Of a DNA stretch of 64,000 bases, positions 1-9,487 are shown one piece after another. The notes under the pieces were generated by a model, which saw nothing but the letters and a program-made list of their open reading frames with translations, was not told where the DNA came from and did no database searches. Source of the DNA: Croceicoccus sp. Ery15 (GTDB taxonomy: Bacteria; Pseudomonadota; Alphaproteobacteria; Sphingomonadales; Sphingomonadaceae); NCBI RefSeq assembly GCF_020985305.1, contig NZ_CP087588.1, positions 3,285,501 to 3,349,500 on the forward strand. Reading direction: 5' to 3'. The translations under genes and the position numbers were made by a program. The stretch's first letter is position 1. Every line of letters begins with the position of its first letter.

Positions 1-1
1 A

Positions 2-733
2 GTGTCTTTCGGCACATCGTCCGGGGATGAAACGGGGTCCGGCCCCGTCGTGCTGGCTGCGGCAAGCATGCATGACGCGCTGGAAGATGCCGCCGATGCA
101 TGGGCGGCGCGCGGCCATGCGCGGCCTGTGCTGTCCTTTGCCGCCAGCTCTGCCATGGCCCGCCAGATTCAGGCGGGGGCGCCAGCCGATCTGTTCGTTT
201 CGGCGGACGAGGAATGGATGGACGTGCTGGAGGAGAACGGCCTGCTGGTCGCCGGATCGCGGGGGGTGATGGCCAGCAACAGCCTTGTGCTGATTGCGCC
301 CGCCGCGTCCGATGTCACGCTGGAGCCCGCCGCCGGCTTTCCGCTGGCCCGTGTGCTCCATGGCGGGCGGCTGGCCGTGGCGGAAACGCAAAGCGTGCCC
401 GCGGGCCGCTATGCCAAAGCGGCGCTGGTTTATCTGGGCGTGTGGGACAGCGTGGCCGATCGGCTGGCCCCTGCCGAAAACGTTCGCGCGGCCTTGCAAC
501 TGGTGGCGCGCGGTGCGGCGCCTTTGGGCATTACCTATGCCACCGATGCCATGTCCGAACCTGCCGTGCGGATCGCAGGCACATTTCCCGCGTCGAGCCA
601 TCCGCCGATCCTCTATCCCGTGGCGCGGGTGATGGCGGGCGAGCACCCCGATGCCGAGGCGTTTCGCCGGTTCCTGCTGTCGGACGAAGGCGCGGCGATC
701 CTTGCCCGCCATGGTTTTGGACCTGCCGCATAA
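2..733 (+). CDS. modA: Molybdate ABC transporter substrate-binding protein ModA, 5' partial
   Basis: Periplasmic binding protein that captures molybdate and delivers it to ModB. The visible 243 residues cover the SBP domain from its usual mature N-terminal strand (VVLAAASMHDAL, about residues 16-27) to the natural stop. No signal peptide is seen, because the window starts inside or just at the beginning of the gene; the GTG at position 2 is probably not the true start. The lobes look complete, with the APADLFVSAD segment near residue 59 that is typical of ModA. modB starts 25 bp downstream, so modABC form one operon. A role in binding a related oxyanion such as tungstate cannot be excluded. 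Confidence 0.85.
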   Translation: MSFGTSSGDETGSGPVVLAAASMHDALEDAADAWAARGHARPVLSFAASSAMARQIQAGAPADLFVSADEEWMDVLEENGLLVAGSRGVMASNSLVLIAPAASDVTLEPAAGFPLARVLHGGRLAVAETQSVPAGRYAKAALVYLGVWDSVADRLAPAENVRAALQLVARGAAPLGITYATDAMSEPAVRIAGTFPASSHPPILYPVARVMAGEHPDAEAFRRFLLSDEGAAILARHGFGPAA

Positions 734-758
734 TGGGCGGGCGGTATAGGGTGCGCGC

Positions 759-1454
759 ATGCTGACGCCCGCCGAATGGCAGATCGTGGCGCTTTCGCTG
801 CGCGTCAGTCTTGTGGCGATTGCCGCCGTGCTGCCGCTGGCCTTCGCGCTGGCCTGGCTGCTGGCGCGGCGGCGGTTTCCGGGCATGGTGCTGATCGACG
901 CGCTGGTGCATCTGCCGCTGGTGCTGCCGCCGGTGGTAACAGGCTATTTGCTGCTGCTGGCGTTCGGGCCGCAGGGTCCAGCGGGCAGGCTGGCGAAAAG
1001 CCTGCTGGGCATCACATTCTCGTTTCACTGGACGGGCGCGGCGCTGGCGGCGGCGGTGATGGCCCTGCCGCTGATGGTGCGGGCGATCCGATTGTCGATC
1101 GACGCAGTCGATACGCGGCTGGAAAGCGCGGCACGCACTTTGGGTGCGGGCCGGTGGGACGTGTTCCGGCGGGTGACCCTTCCGCTGGCGGCGCCGGGCG
1201 TGCTGGCGGCGCTGGTGCTGGGCTTCGCGCGCTCTATCGGCGAGTTCGGGGCGACGATCACCTTTGCCTCGAACATTCCGGGTGAAACCCGCACCTTGCC
1301 GTTGGGCATCTATACCGCCTTGCAGGTTCCGGGCGCAGAGGGAGAGGTGACGCGGCTTGCCATGATCTCCATCGCTTTGTCGCTGGCGGCGCTGGTCGCG
1401 TCCGAATGGCTGGTGCGGCGGGGCACAAACGGCAAGGGGCGGCCCGTATTATGA
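759..1454 (+). CDS. modB: Molybdate ABC transporter permease ModB
   Basis: Inner-membrane permease of the molybdate importer, 231 residues, the normal size for ModB. Hydrophobic segments lie near residues 10-34, 46-70, 88-110, 140-162 and 195-215. The cytoplasmic EAA loop that contacts the ATPase is recognisable at residues 121-141 (ESAARTLGAGRWDVFRRV), and the GEFGATITFASN stretch typical of ModB/CysT permeases lies around residues 161-172. It follows modA by 25 bp and overlaps modC by four bases (ATGA), which indicates translational coupling. Confidence 0.9.
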   Translation: MLTPAEWQIVALSLRVSLVAIAAVLPLAFALAWLLARRRFPGMVLIDALVHLPLVLPPVVTGYLLLLAFGPQGPAGRLAKSLLGITFSFHWTGAALAAAVMALPLMVRAIRLSIDAVDTRLESAARTLGAGRWDVFRRVTLPLAAPGVLAALVLGFARSIGEFGATITFASNIPGETRTLPLGIYTALQVPGAEGEVTRLAMISIALSLAALVASEWLVRRGTNGKGRPVL

Positions 1455-2080
1455 GCGGTCCGGCATTCGACATCGATATCGCGCTCGACCGGCCCGATCG
1501 CCGGATCGCGGTGCGCATTGCCGCGAGCAATAATCTGGTCGCACTGGTCGGCCCGTCGGGCATGGGGAAGACCAGCGTGCTGGACGCCATCGCAGGGTTG
1601 CTGCGGCCCGCGCGCGGCCATATCGCGGTGGGCGGCACCACATTGTTCGATGCGGCAGCGCGGATCGACCTGCCGCCCGAACGGCGCGGCGCAGGCTATG
1701 TGTTTCAGGACAGCCGCCTGTTTCCGCATCTGACCGTCGAACAGAACATTCGCTTTGGAATGCGCTATGCGGCGGGGCAGGCGCCTTTTGCCACGGCAGA
1801 GGAATGCGCCGATCTGCTGGGTATCGCCCATTTGCTGCATCGCCGCCCGCGCGCATTGTCGGGCGGGGAAATCCGCCGCGCCGCCATTGCCCGCGCCCTG
1901 CTGCGCGCACCGCGGTTTTTGTTGTTAGACGAACCGACGGCCTCTCTCGACGATGCGCGGCGGCAGGATATCTTGCACATTGTCGAGGAAATCCGCGACC
2001 GTTTCGCGCTGCCGATCCTGTATGTCAGCCATGACCGGAGCGAAGTGGACCGTTTAGCGGGACTTGTCGTCGAGCTTTAA
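1451..2080 (+). CDS. modC: Molybdate ABC transporter ATP-binding protein ModC (short form)
   Basis: ATPase that powers molybdate import. The start chosen is the ATG inside the ATGA overlap with modB; a longer frame reading from 1406 lies inside modB. All ABC motifs are present: Walker A GPSGMGKT (34-41), signature LSGGE (136-140), Walker B FLLLDE (156-161) and switch His in SHD (193-195). At 209 residues it stops right after the nucleotide-binding domain and lacks the C-terminal Mop/TOBE molybdate-sensing domain of the classical ~350-residue ModC, so regulation by bound molybdate through that domain is not expected. Confidence 0.85.
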   Translation: MSGPAFDIDIALDRPDRRIAVRIAASNNLVALVGPSGMGKTSVLDAIAGLLRPARGHIAVGGTTLFDAAARIDLPPERRGAGYVFQDSRLFPHLTVEQNIRFGMRYAAGQAPFATAEECADLLGIAHLLHRRPRALSGGEIRRAAIARALLRAPRFLLLDEPTASLDDARRQDILHIVEEIRDRFALPILYVSHDRSEVDRLAGLVVEL

Positions 2081-2141
2081 CCAACGGCGTCGATAGGGGG
2101 GCGTGACCCCGTATCGGGGCGGTTGATGAAAGCTTGGAAAA

Positions 2142-3152
2142 TTGGCAGCGCAAAACAGGATTCTGGTCACCGGAGCAGCGGGCTTTATCGGCGCGGCGGT
2201 TGGCAGGGCGCTATTGCTGCGCGGCCATTCGGTTTTGGGGATCGACAATCTCGACGCTTATTATTCCGTCGCCCTGAAGCAGGCGCGGGTAGCGCAGCTT
2301 TGCGATGAATTCGGCGATCGGTTCGACTTTCGGCGCGCCGATTTTTCGGATCAGGCCGCACTCGACACAGCCGCCAACGGGGCAGATTTCGATGCCATAG
2401 TGCATCTGGGGGCACAGGCGGGCGTGCGCTATTCCATCGAGAATCCGCGGGCCTATGTGTCGTCGAATATCGCCGGCCATCTGAACCTGCTCGAACTGGC
2501 GCGGGCAAGACAGGTGCCGCATATGATCTATGCCAGTTCCAGCTCCGTCTATGGCGGTAATGACAGGCTGCCCTTCGCGGTCGAGGACAGGGTGGACAAT
2601 CCGGTTTCGCTCTATGCAGCGACGAAGCGCGCAGACGAGTTGATGAGCGAAACCTATGCCCATCTGTTCCGTATTCCGCTGACCGGGCTGCGGTTTTTCA
2701 CCGTCTATGGGCCGTGGGGAAGGCCGGACATGGCCATGTGGAAGTTCACCCGCAGCATGTTCGATGGCCGCCCCATCGACGTTTACAATCATGGCAGGAT
2801 GAGCCGCGATTTCACCTATATCGACGATATCGTGTCGGGCATTATCGGCTGCCTTGCCAATCCGCCGGTCGATGATGGACAAGTGAAGGCGGGCGGCAGC
2901 GTAAAGCCCCATGCGCTATATAATATCGGCAATAACAAGCCGGTGCCGATCATGCATCTGATCGATGTTCTGCAACAGGCCTGCGGTGTAAGGGCGGACA
3001 TCAATTTCATGCCGATGCAGGCTGGCGATGTCGCCTCTACCTTTGCCGATATTACGGCGTTGAACCGCGACACGGGCTATACGCCCGCCACCTCTATCGA
3101 AGCGGGCGTGCCCAGCTTTGTGGACTGGTTTCGCCGGTATCATTGCATGTAA
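2142..3152 (+). CDS. UDP-glucuronate 4-epimerase (NAD-dependent epimerase/dehydratase)
   Basis: Extended SDR enzyme that most likely converts UDP-glucuronate to UDP-galacturonate, supplying an acidic sugar for surface polysaccharide. The 336 residues show the Rossmann motif GAAGFIG (11-17) and the catalytic pair Y158/K162 in SLYAATK. The DAYYSVALKQAR region near residue 38-49 is typical of the glucuronate epimerase branch rather than GalE. The start used is TTG at 2142; there is no good ATG near the Rossmann strand. The UDP-glucose dehydrogenase that makes its substrate is convergent, 45 bp downstream, which supports the assignment. Substrate specificity is inferred. Confidence 0.8.
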   Translation: MAAQNRILVTGAAGFIGAAVGRALLLRGHSVLGIDNLDAYYSVALKQARVAQLCDEFGDRFDFRRADFSDQAALDTAANGADFDAIVHLGAQAGVRYSIENPRAYVSSNIAGHLNLLELARARQVPHMIYASSSSVYGGNDRLPFAVEDRVDNPVSLYAATKRADELMSETYAHLFRIPLTGLRFFTVYGPWGRPDMAMWKFTRSMFDGRPIDVYNHGRMSRDFTYIDDIVSGIIGCLANPPVDDGQVKAGGSVKPHALYNIGNNKPVPIMHLIDVLQQACGVRADINFMPMQAGDVASTFADITALNRDTGYTPATSIEAGVPSFVDWFRRYHCM

Positions 3153-3197
3153 CGGAGCGCGTCGCCCCTGACACGGCAGGATTTTACGGCAAGCGAC

Positions 3198-4364
3198 CTA
3201 GTCCGAACCGAACAGGTCGCGGGTAAACACTTTGTCTTTCACATCGGCGATATCGGCCGTCATGCGATTGGCGATGATAACGTCGCACTCGCGCTTTAGC
3301 GTATCCAGATCGCGGATAACGGTCGAACCGAAGAAATTATCTTCTTCCAATGCCGGTTCATAGATCACCACCTCGATCCCCTTGGCCTTGATCCGCTTCA
3401 TGATGCCCTGGATCGAGGATTGGCGGAAATTGTCCGATCCCGCCTTCATCACCAGCCGGTAAACGCCGACCTTGGCAGGATTGCGCGCGATGATCCTTTC
3501 GGCCAGAAAATCCTTGCGCGTTTGGTTTGCGTCCACGATCGCGCGGATCAGGTTTTGCGGCACTTCGGAATAATTGGCCAGCAGCTGCTTGGTATCCTTG
3601 GGCAGGCAATAGCCGCCGTAACCGAAGCTGGGATTGTTATAATGCCCGCCGATCCGCGGATCGAGGCACACGCCGTCGATGATCTGGCGCGTGTCCATCC
3701 CGCCCGCAATGGCATAGGAATCGAGCTCGTTGAAAAAGGCGACCCGCATGGCGAGGTAAGTATTGGCGAACAGCTTGATCGCCTCTGCCTCGTTCGCGTC
3801 GGTGAACAGCACGTCGATGTCCGTCTTTTCCGCACCCTCCACCAGCAGGTCCGCGAAGATTCTGGCACGTTCGGATTGTTCCCCGACGATGATCCGCGAA
3901 GGATGAAGATTGTCCCACAAGGCGCGGCCTTCGCGCAGGAATTCGGGGCTGAAGATTACTTGATCCGTACCCAGCCGCTGGCGCACATCCTGTACGAAAC
4001 CGACGGGGATGGTCGATTTGATCACAATGGTCGCATCGGGCGCATGTTCGGCCGCGCTGCGGATGACCGTTTCGACTGACGACGTATCGAACTTGTTGGT
4101 ATGGACATCGTAATTGGTGGGGGTCGCCACCAGCACATAATCGGCACCTTTCAGCGCCTCTGCCGCATCCAGCGTTGCGGTCAGGTCCAGCGGACGGTTC
4201 GCCAGAAACGCCTCAAGCTCGGCATCGATAATAGGCGACTTGCGCCCGTTCAGCATGGCTACGCGCTCGTCCGAGATATCGACGGCGACGACTTTGTTGT
4301 GCTGGGCCAGCAGGACCGCATTGGACAGTCCGACATAACCGAGGCCAAAGATCGCGATTTTCAT
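3198..4364 (-). CDS. ugd: UDP-glucose 6-dehydrogenase
   Basis: Oxidises UDP-glucose to UDP-glucuronate with two NAD+, a precursor for acidic polysaccharide. The 388-residue length matches the short bacterial Ugd form. It has the N-terminal NAD-binding motif GLGYVGL (7-13), the substrate region with FSPEFLREG (138-146) and the catalytic cysteine C253 in [10 protein letters not shown], followed by a C-terminal Rossmann domain. It is transcribed away from rfbA, sharing a 234-bp intergenic region, and converges with the UDP-glucuronate epimerase gene, its likely metabolic partner. Confidence 0.93.
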   Translation of the reverse strand: MKIAIFGLGYVGLSNAVLLAQHNKVVAVDISDERVAMLNGRKSPIIDAELEAFLANRPLDLTATLDAAEALKGADYVLVATPTNYDVHTNKFDTSSVETVIRSAAEHAPDATIVIKSTIPVGFVQDVRQRLGTDQVIFSPEFLREGRALWDNLHPSRIIVGEQSERARIFADLLVEGAEKTDIDVLFTDANEAEAIKLFANTYLAMRVAFFNELDSYAIAGGMDTRQIIDGVCLDPRIGGHYNNPSFGYGGYCLPKDTKQLLANYSEVPQNLIRAIVDANQTRKDFLAERIIARNPAKVGVYRLVMKAGSDNFRQSSIQGIMKRIKAKGIEVVIYEPALEEDNFFGSTVIRDLDTLKRECDVIIANRMTADIADVKDKVFTRDLFGSD

Positions 4365-4562
4365 TCGGGCATTCTCACCTGATTAATCCGTATCCGCAAT
4401 GCTGCAAGGCAATGAGATGGCCATTAGGAACATAAGGCAACAAAAATAAGACAGTTCTGCCGCGCTGTGTGGCCCTTTCCCTAGCGCATTTCAAAATTTC
4501 GACAATGCGGTTGCCTCAGCGAATCCTCTTTCCTATGCCGCACTGCGAAATGGGTTTAATTT

Positions 4563-4576
4563 CCGGCAATTGCCGG
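4563..4576. promoter_or_regulatory. Perfect 14-bp palindrome before rfbA
   Basis: CCGGCAATTGCCGG is identical on both strands and lies 23 bp before the rfbA start, in the divergent ugd/rfbA intergenic region. A second partial copy of the GGCAATT element follows at about 4583-4589. This is the form of a dimeric operator, but no regulator is identified. Confidence 0.3.
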
Positions 4577-4598
4577 ACCGGCGGCAATTCGGGGCCTG

Positions 4599-5507
4599 AT
4601 GATGAACGTGCAGCGCGGGAATATCTTGCAACGAAAGGGTATCGTGCTTGCCGGAGGTTCGGGCACGCGCCTCTATCCGCTGACCAAGGGCGTTTCCAAG
4701 CAATTGGTGCCCGTTTACGACAAGCCGATGATCTATTACCCGCTGGCCGTGCTGATGCTGGCGGGCATCCGCGAAATCCTGATCATCACCACGCCGGAAG
4801 ACAAGCCGCAGTTCCAGCGCCTGCTGGGCGACGGGTCGGCATGGGGTCTGTCGCTTGAATATGCGGTGCAGCCCAGCCCCGACGGGCTGGCGCAGGCGTT
4901 CCATATCGGCGCCGATTTCGTAAAGGGCCATCCCAGCGCGCTGGTGCTGGGCGACAATATTTTCTATGGCCACGGCCTTCCCGAACAGCTTGCCGCCGCC
5001 GATGCGCGACGCGACGGGGCCAGCGTTTTCGCCTATTGGGTGGCGGACCCGTCGGCCTATGGCGTTGTCGGTTTCGATGGCGAGGGAACGGCCACCAGCC
5101 TTGAGGAAAAGCCAGCCAATCCCAAGTCGAACTATGCGGTGACGGGGCTGTATTTCTATGACGACACGGTCGTCGACCGCGCCCGCGATCTACGGCCTTC
5201 TCCGCGTGGAGAGCTGGAGATTACCGATCTCAACCGGCTGTATCTGGATGAAGGGTCCCTGTCGGTGGAAATCATGGGCCGCGGCTATGCATGGCTCGAC
5301 ACAGGCACGCACGGATCGCTGCTGGACGCAGGCACCTATGTCCGCATTACCGAGGAGCGGCAGGGCCTGAAAATCTGTTGTCCCGAAGAGATCGCGTGGC
5401 GCAAGGGCTTTATCGGCGACGACCAGCTGCGCGCCATTGCCGAGCCGCTCAAGAAATCGGGCTATGGCCATTATCTGCTGCGGCTGCTCGATCATGGTTT
5501 GCGGTAA
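4599..5507 (+). CDS. rfbA: Glucose-1-phosphate thymidylyltransferase
   Basis: First step of dTDP-L-rhamnose synthesis: joins dTTP and glucose-1-phosphate. The nucleotidyltransferase motif GGSGTRLYP is at residues 19-27, followed by [12 protein letters not shown], which is diagnostic of RmlA. It has 302 residues against about 290 for the family; the extra residues come from an N-terminal extension, and the start could instead be internal. It begins an rfbACDB cluster with tight spacing: rfbC starts 12 bp after it. Confidence 0.93.
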   Translation: MMNVQRGNILQRKGIVLAGGSGTRLYPLTKGVSKQLVPVYDKPMIYYPLAVLMLAGIREILIITTPEDKPQFQRLLGDGSAWGLSLEYAVQPSPDGLAQAFHIGADFVKGHPSALVLGDNIFYGHGLPEQLAAADARRDGASVFAYWVADPSAYGVVGFDGEGTATSLEEKPANPKSNYAVTGLYFYDDTVVDRARDLRPSPRGELEITDLNRLYLDEGSLSVEIMGRGYAWLDTGTHGSLLDAGTYVRITEERQGLKICCPEEIAWRKGFIGDDQLRAIAEPLKKSGYGHYLLRLLDHGLR

Positions 5508-5519
5508 AGGGGCGGCGCG

Positions 5520-6065
5520 ATGAATATCGTCGAAACCCGACTGCCCGGCGTGCTGATTATCGAGCCACGGGTGTTCGGGGACGAACGCGGCTTTTTCATG
5601 GAAAGCTGGAACAAGGCCCGCTTTGCCGAGGCAGGGCTGGACATCGACTTTGTGCAGGACAACCATTCGCGGTCCAGCCGCGGCGTTCTGCGCGGCATGC
5701 ATTTCCAGAACCCCGGCCCGCAGGGCAAGCTGGTGCGGGTCGTGTCGGGCGCGGTGTATGACGTGGCGGTCGATCTGCGCCGGTCTAGCGAGACTTTCGG
5801 GCAGTGGGTCGGGGTGGAGCTGAGCGCGGCCAATCACCGCATGTTGTGGGTGCCCGAAGGGTTTGCCCACGGGTTCCTGACCTTGGAGGACGGAACCGAC
5901 TTCCTCTACAAATGTCGCGGCGCATACGATCCGTCGGCCGAACATTCGCTGGCGTGGGACGATCCCGATGTCGGCATCGAATGGCCGCTGGACGGTATCG
6001 AACCGATCGTATCGGCCAAGGACGCGCACGCTGCGCCGCTGGGGCAGGTGGAGGCGTTTGCATGA
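5520..6065 (+). CDS. rfbC: dTDP-4-dehydrorhamnose 3,5-epimerase
   Basis: Third enzyme of dTDP-rhamnose synthesis, a small cupin that epimerises C3 and C5 of the keto-sugar. Its 181 residues match the family. The catalytic His lies in RGVLRGMHFQ near residue 64, and DVAVDLRRSS and PEGFAHGFLTL are the conserved cupin strands. It lies between rfbA (12 bp upstream) and rfbD (GTG start 14 bp downstream of its stop) in one operon. Confidence 0.93.
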   Translation: MNIVETRLPGVLIIEPRVFGDERGFFMESWNKARFAEAGLDIDFVQDNHSRSSRGVLRGMHFQNPGPQGKLVRVVSGAVYDVAVDLRRSSETFGQWVGVELSAANHRMLWVPEGFAHGFLTLEDGTDFLYKCRGAYDPSAEHSLAWDDPDVGIEWPLDGIEPIVSAKDAHAAPLGQVEAFA

Positions 6066-6078
6066 GAGTCGCGGGCGC

Positions 6079-6936
6079 GTGAAAATCCTGATCACCGGCG
6101 CGAACGGACAATTGGGCAGGGCGCTGGTGGGGACCGCGCCCGATGGTCATGCGCTGGCCGCGCTGACCCGCGCCGATATGGATCTGGCCGACGCGGACAG
6201 CATCGCCGCTGCCATGGCGGCACACCGGCCCGATGTGGTCGTCAATGCCGCAGCCTATACCGCCGTCGACAAGGCCGAGAGCGAGCCGGAAATCGCGCAG
6301 CGGATCAATGCCGATGCAGTGGGCCTGTTGCGGCGGTGCTGCGCCGAAACCGGTGCGCGACTGGTGCATGTTTCGACCGATTTCGTGTTCGACGGGTCCG
6401 CATCGCGCGCCTATTGCGCGTCCGACATGCGCAATCCGTTGTCCGCCTATGGCCGCAGCAAGGCAGCCGGAGAGGATATGGCGGGCCCCGACGCGCTGAT
6501 TGTGCGCACTGCCTGGGTCTATGCGGCGGGCGGTGCCAGCTTTGTCGCAACCATGCTGCGCCTGATGCGCGAGCGGGAGGAGATCGGGGTCGTCGCAGAC
6601 CAGATCGGCGCGCCGACATGGGCAAGCTCGCTCGCCCGCACGATCTGGGGGCTGGTGGCAGGCGGTGCCAGCGGTATCCACCATTTCTCCGACGCGGGGG
6701 TCGCAAGCTGGTACGATTTCGCGGTTGCCATCGGCGAGGAGGCGGCCGCCATCGGGCTGATCGACCGGACCATCGCCGTCAAGCCGATCACGACCGCCGA
6801 TTACCCCACGCCCGCCGTGCGCCCCGCTTTCTCGCTGCTCGACAGCCGGGAGACGCGCAAGGCCGCGGGCGTCGATCCCGTTCACTGGCGCCAGAATCTG
6901 CGCCTGATGCTGCAAGAGGTGAAAGCGCTTGGCTAA
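6079..6936 (+). CDS. rfbD: dTDP-4-dehydrorhamnose reductase
   Basis: Final step of dTDP-L-rhamnose synthesis, an NAD(P)H-dependent reduction. I chose the GTG at 6079, directly before KILITGANGQLGRAL, giving 285 residues. A longer frame from 5968 would run far into rfbC. The Rossmann motif GANGQLG is near residues 7-13, the HVSTDFVFDG segment is diagnostic, and the catalytic YxxxK is in SAYGRSK. The 3' end overlaps the TTG start of rfbB by 8 bp. Confidence 0.92.
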   Translation: MKILITGANGQLGRALVGTAPDGHALAALTRADMDLADADSIAAAMAAHRPDVVVNAAAYTAVDKAESEPEIAQRINADAVGLLRRCCAETGARLVHVSTDFVFDGSASRAYCASDMRNPLSAYGRSKAAGEDMAGPDALIVRTAWVYAAGGASFVATMLRLMREREEIGVVADQIGAPTWASSLARTIWGLVAGGASGIHHFSDAGVASWYDFAVAIGEEAAAIGLIDRTIAVKPITTADYPTPAVRPAFSLLDSRETRKAAGVDPVHWRQNLRLMLQEVKALG

Positions 6937-7987
6937 CCTGCTCGTTACCGGCGGGGCCGGCTTTATCGGCGGCAATTTCGTGCATTACTGGCGCGCGAAA
7001 TATCCGGACGACGCCATCGTCGTGCTGGATGCGCTGACCTATGCCGGCAATCGCGAGACGATCGGGGATGTCCGCGATGTCGATCTTGTCGTCGGCAATA
7101 TCTGCGATACGGGCCTGGTGAACCGGTTGCTGGACGAACGCGGCATCGACACCATCGTCCATTTCGCGGCGGAGAGCCATGTCGACCGATCGATCAGCGC
7201 GCCGGACGAATTTATCGAGACCAATGTGATCGGCACGCACAGCCTGTTAAAGGCCGCGCGCGAGCAATGGGTGGAGAAGGGATCGGGTCGTCCGCACCGC
7301 TTCCACCACGTTTCGACGGATGAGGTTTACGGCTCGCTCGGCCCCAATGACCCGGCGTTCAGCGAGACGACGCAATATCAGCCGAACTCGCCCTATTCGG
7401 CGTCGAAGGCGGGGTCCGATCATCTGGTGCGCGCCTATCACCATACTTTCGGTCTGGAAGTGACGACCAGCAATTGTTCGAACAATTACGGTCCGTATCA
7501 GTATCCCGAAAAGCTGATCCCGCTGTTCCTGCTGAACGCTCTTTCGGGCAAGCCGCTGCCGATCTATGGCGACGGCATGAACGTGCGCGACTGGCTGCAT
7601 GTCGAGGATCACTGCCGCGGGATCGAGGCGGTGCTGAAAAGCGGCACGCCGGGCGAAACCTATAATATCGGCGGCGGGCAGGAGCTTCCCAACCTCACCG
7701 TGATCGAGGAAATCTGCCGCGGCGTCGATGCGATCTTCGCTGCCGATCCGGCGCTCGCCCAGCGCTATCCCGATGCGCCCGCGGCCAATGGCCAGCCGAC
7801 CGACACGCTGAAAACCTTCGTCACCGACCGCAAGGGGCACGACCGCCGCTATGCCATCGATGAGACCAAGGCACGTGAGGAAATCGGCTATGTCCCCAGC
7901 CGCGATTTCCCGACCGGCTTTGCAGACACATTGCGCTGGTATCTGGACAATGAGCACTGGTGGAAGGCCATTCTGGCGCGTGGCTGA
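6929..7987 (+). CDS. rfbB: dTDP-glucose 4,6-dehydratase
   Basis: Second step of dTDP-rhamnose synthesis: NAD-dependent dehydration of dTDP-glucose. The 352 residues carry TGGAGFIGG (7-15), the HVSTDEVYGSLG segment of RmlB and the catalytic YSASK. The start is TTG at 6929 inside the rfbD end. With rfbA, rfbC and rfbD it completes the whole dTDP-L-rhamnose pathway in the order A-C-D-B, so the polysaccharide made here should contain rhamnose. Confidence 0.94.
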   Translation: MANLLVTGGAGFIGGNFVHYWRAKYPDDAIVVLDALTYAGNRETIGDVRDVDLVVGNICDTGLVNRLLDERGIDTIVHFAAESHVDRSISAPDEFIETNVIGTHSLLKAAREQWVEKGSGRPHRFHHVSTDEVYGSLGPNDPAFSETTQYQPNSPYSASKAGSDHLVRAYHHTFGLEVTTSNCSNNYGPYQYPEKLIPLFLLNALSGKPLPIYGDGMNVRDWLHVEDHCRGIEAVLKSGTPGETYNIGGGQELPNLTVIEEICRGVDAIFAADPALAQRYPDAPAANGQPTDTLKTFVTDRKGHDRRYAIDETKAREEIGYVPSRDFPTGFADTLRWYLDNEHWWKAILARG

Positions 7988-8031
7988 TGGCATAATTTCG
8001 GCCGTGAGCACCGGCGCGCGGAAAGGCTGAT

Positions 8032-8847
8032 ATGCGGCATCTGGTCCTGACCCGTTTCAACATCGCCAGCCCCGGGCGCGAAGTGGCGATCCGCAATTCG
8101 CCGGGCTGGCTGGACCGGCGGTTCGACCTGTTCGAAAAATACTGCCTGCCCAGCATGGCGGGTCAGGCCAATCGAAATTTCGAATGGCTGATCTATTTCG
8201 ACAGCGGCACGCCCGCATCGTTCCGCGAACGGATAGAGCGTGACCGGAGCATTTGCCCCTTTACTCCGCGATATGTGCCCATGTTTGACGGACAGACGGC
8301 GGCACATGACGTGCGGCCCTTATTGGCAAATGGGGTGGGGCCCGTTCTGACGACACGGCTGGACAATGACGATGCCGTCGCGAGTGATTTTATCGATCGC
8401 ATCCAGCAAGAGGGCGCATCGGCCCCCGCGCTGACGGTGCTGAATTTCACCAATGGTATCGCGATGCGGGACGGCCTGCTCTATCATGCGCAGGATCGCA
8501 GCAATCCGTTCACCACGCTGGTCGAACACGACCTTGCCGCTGTCGACACGATCTGGGGCAAGCCCCATCACCAGCTCGGCGATAAATGGACGATCCGGCA
8601 AGTGGGTGGCCCGCCGGTCTGGCTTCAGGTTGTGCACGGAGAGAACGTGACCAACCGGATCAAGGGCAGGCTGGTGGCTGAAACGGCGGTGGTAGATTCG
8701 TTCCGCCTTGCCGACAGAGTGGCCGTCGTACGGCCCGGCGCACTATCCGTTGCGGTCGATCATGCCGTTCTGGCCCCGTGGAGGCGTCTTCGCGAAGCGG
8801 CTTTTCGCGCGATCAAACCGCTGGTGGTAAAGGTCAGGGGCGAATAG
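8032..8847 (+). CDS. Putative rhamnosyltransferase-like glycosyltransferase
   Basis: 271-residue protein resembling the putative rhamnosyl transferase family: it starts MRHLVLTRFNIASPG and contains a WLDRRFDLFEKYCLPS segment and a TRLDNDDAV stretch (about residues 108-116) that could serve as an acidic metal/nucleotide-sugar site. It follows rfbB by 44 bp in the same direction, so a role in adding rhamnose to a surface polysaccharide is likely but inferred from family and position. It ends 16 bp before the convergent sulfotransferase gene. Confidence 0.7.
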   Translation: MRHLVLTRFNIASPGREVAIRNSPGWLDRRFDLFEKYCLPSMAGQANRNFEWLIYFDSGTPASFRERIERDRSICPFTPRYVPMFDGQTAAHDVRPLLANGVGPVLTTRLDNDDAVASDFIDRIQQEGASAPALTVLNFTNGIAMRDGLLYHAQDRSNPFTTLVEHDLAAVDTIWGKPHHQLGDKWTIRQVGGPPVWLQVVHGENVTNRIKGRLVAETAVVDSFRLADRVAVVRPGALSVAVDHAVLAPWRRLREAAFRAIKPLVVKVRGE

Positions 8848-8863
8848 GAGCCAAGGTGTGGGC

Positions 8864-9487
8864 CTAGCCACCCATTTCGCGGATCGGCAGGCCCATGCGG
8901 CGTAATCGGCGCAGGACGCGCTGAACCAAAGTCTTGCGCTGGCGCGAGCTATTGGTCTGCACGAATGATCCTTCGGGCACGGCTTCTCCCAGAAATTGGC
9001 CCAGCTTTTGCCAGCCATCGCCGCGCTCAAGCTCCATCACGAGCAAATCGCCGGGCCGGTCCCGAAAATACTCGATCACGTCCTTGTTATGCGCGTCATA
9101 GACCTCGCGATAGCGCGCCTCGTGCCCGACAGGGGCGGGCGCGTCGTCGCCATAGGTCAGTTGCTGGATGTGATAGGGATTGTCTCCGAAATGGCCGGCG
9201 ATCGACTTGTACCATTTGTCCGTCTCTCGCAGGGTCAGGATAAAGCGCGAACCGGGAAAAGCCGCATCCAGTTCGCGGAACATCAGGGGCCACGGCATAT
9301 CTTCGACCGCGTCGTAATCGCGCGCGATGGCCAGCCCCGTTTCGACGAAACCGGCGCGCAAGTCATCCAGCGGTGTGTCGCGTCCGAATACTCCGACAAC
9401 ACGATAACCAAGCTGTTGCAGCGCATCGCGCATCGAAGATGTGCCGGTCTTTTGAAAGCCGATACAAAATACTTTCGTCTTTTTCAT
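8864..9487 (-). CDS. Sulfotransferase family protein
   Basis: Cytosolic PAPS-dependent sulfotransferase-like protein of 207 residues. The N-terminal 5'-phosphosulfate loop is clear (IGFQKTGTSSMRDAL, about residues 9-23) and FILTLRETDKWYKS near residue 78-91 resembles the 3'-phosphate binding region. It overlaps the glycosyltransferase gene upstream by four bases (ATGA) and ends the minus-strand run of sulfotransferase and glycosyltransferases. The most economical reading is sulfation of the polysaccharide or a lipid-linked precursor; the acceptor is unknown. Confidence 0.72.
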   Translation of the reverse strand: MKKTKVFCIGFQKTGTSSMRDALQQLGYRVVGVFGRDTPLDDLRAGFVETGLAIARDYDAVEDMPWPLMFRELDAAFPGSRFILTLRETDKWYKSIAGHFGDNPYHIQQLTYGDDAPAPVGHEARYREVYDAHNKDVIEYFRDRPGDLLVMELERGDGWQKLGQFLGEAVPEGSFVQTNSSRQRKTLVQRVLRRLRRMGLPIREMGG

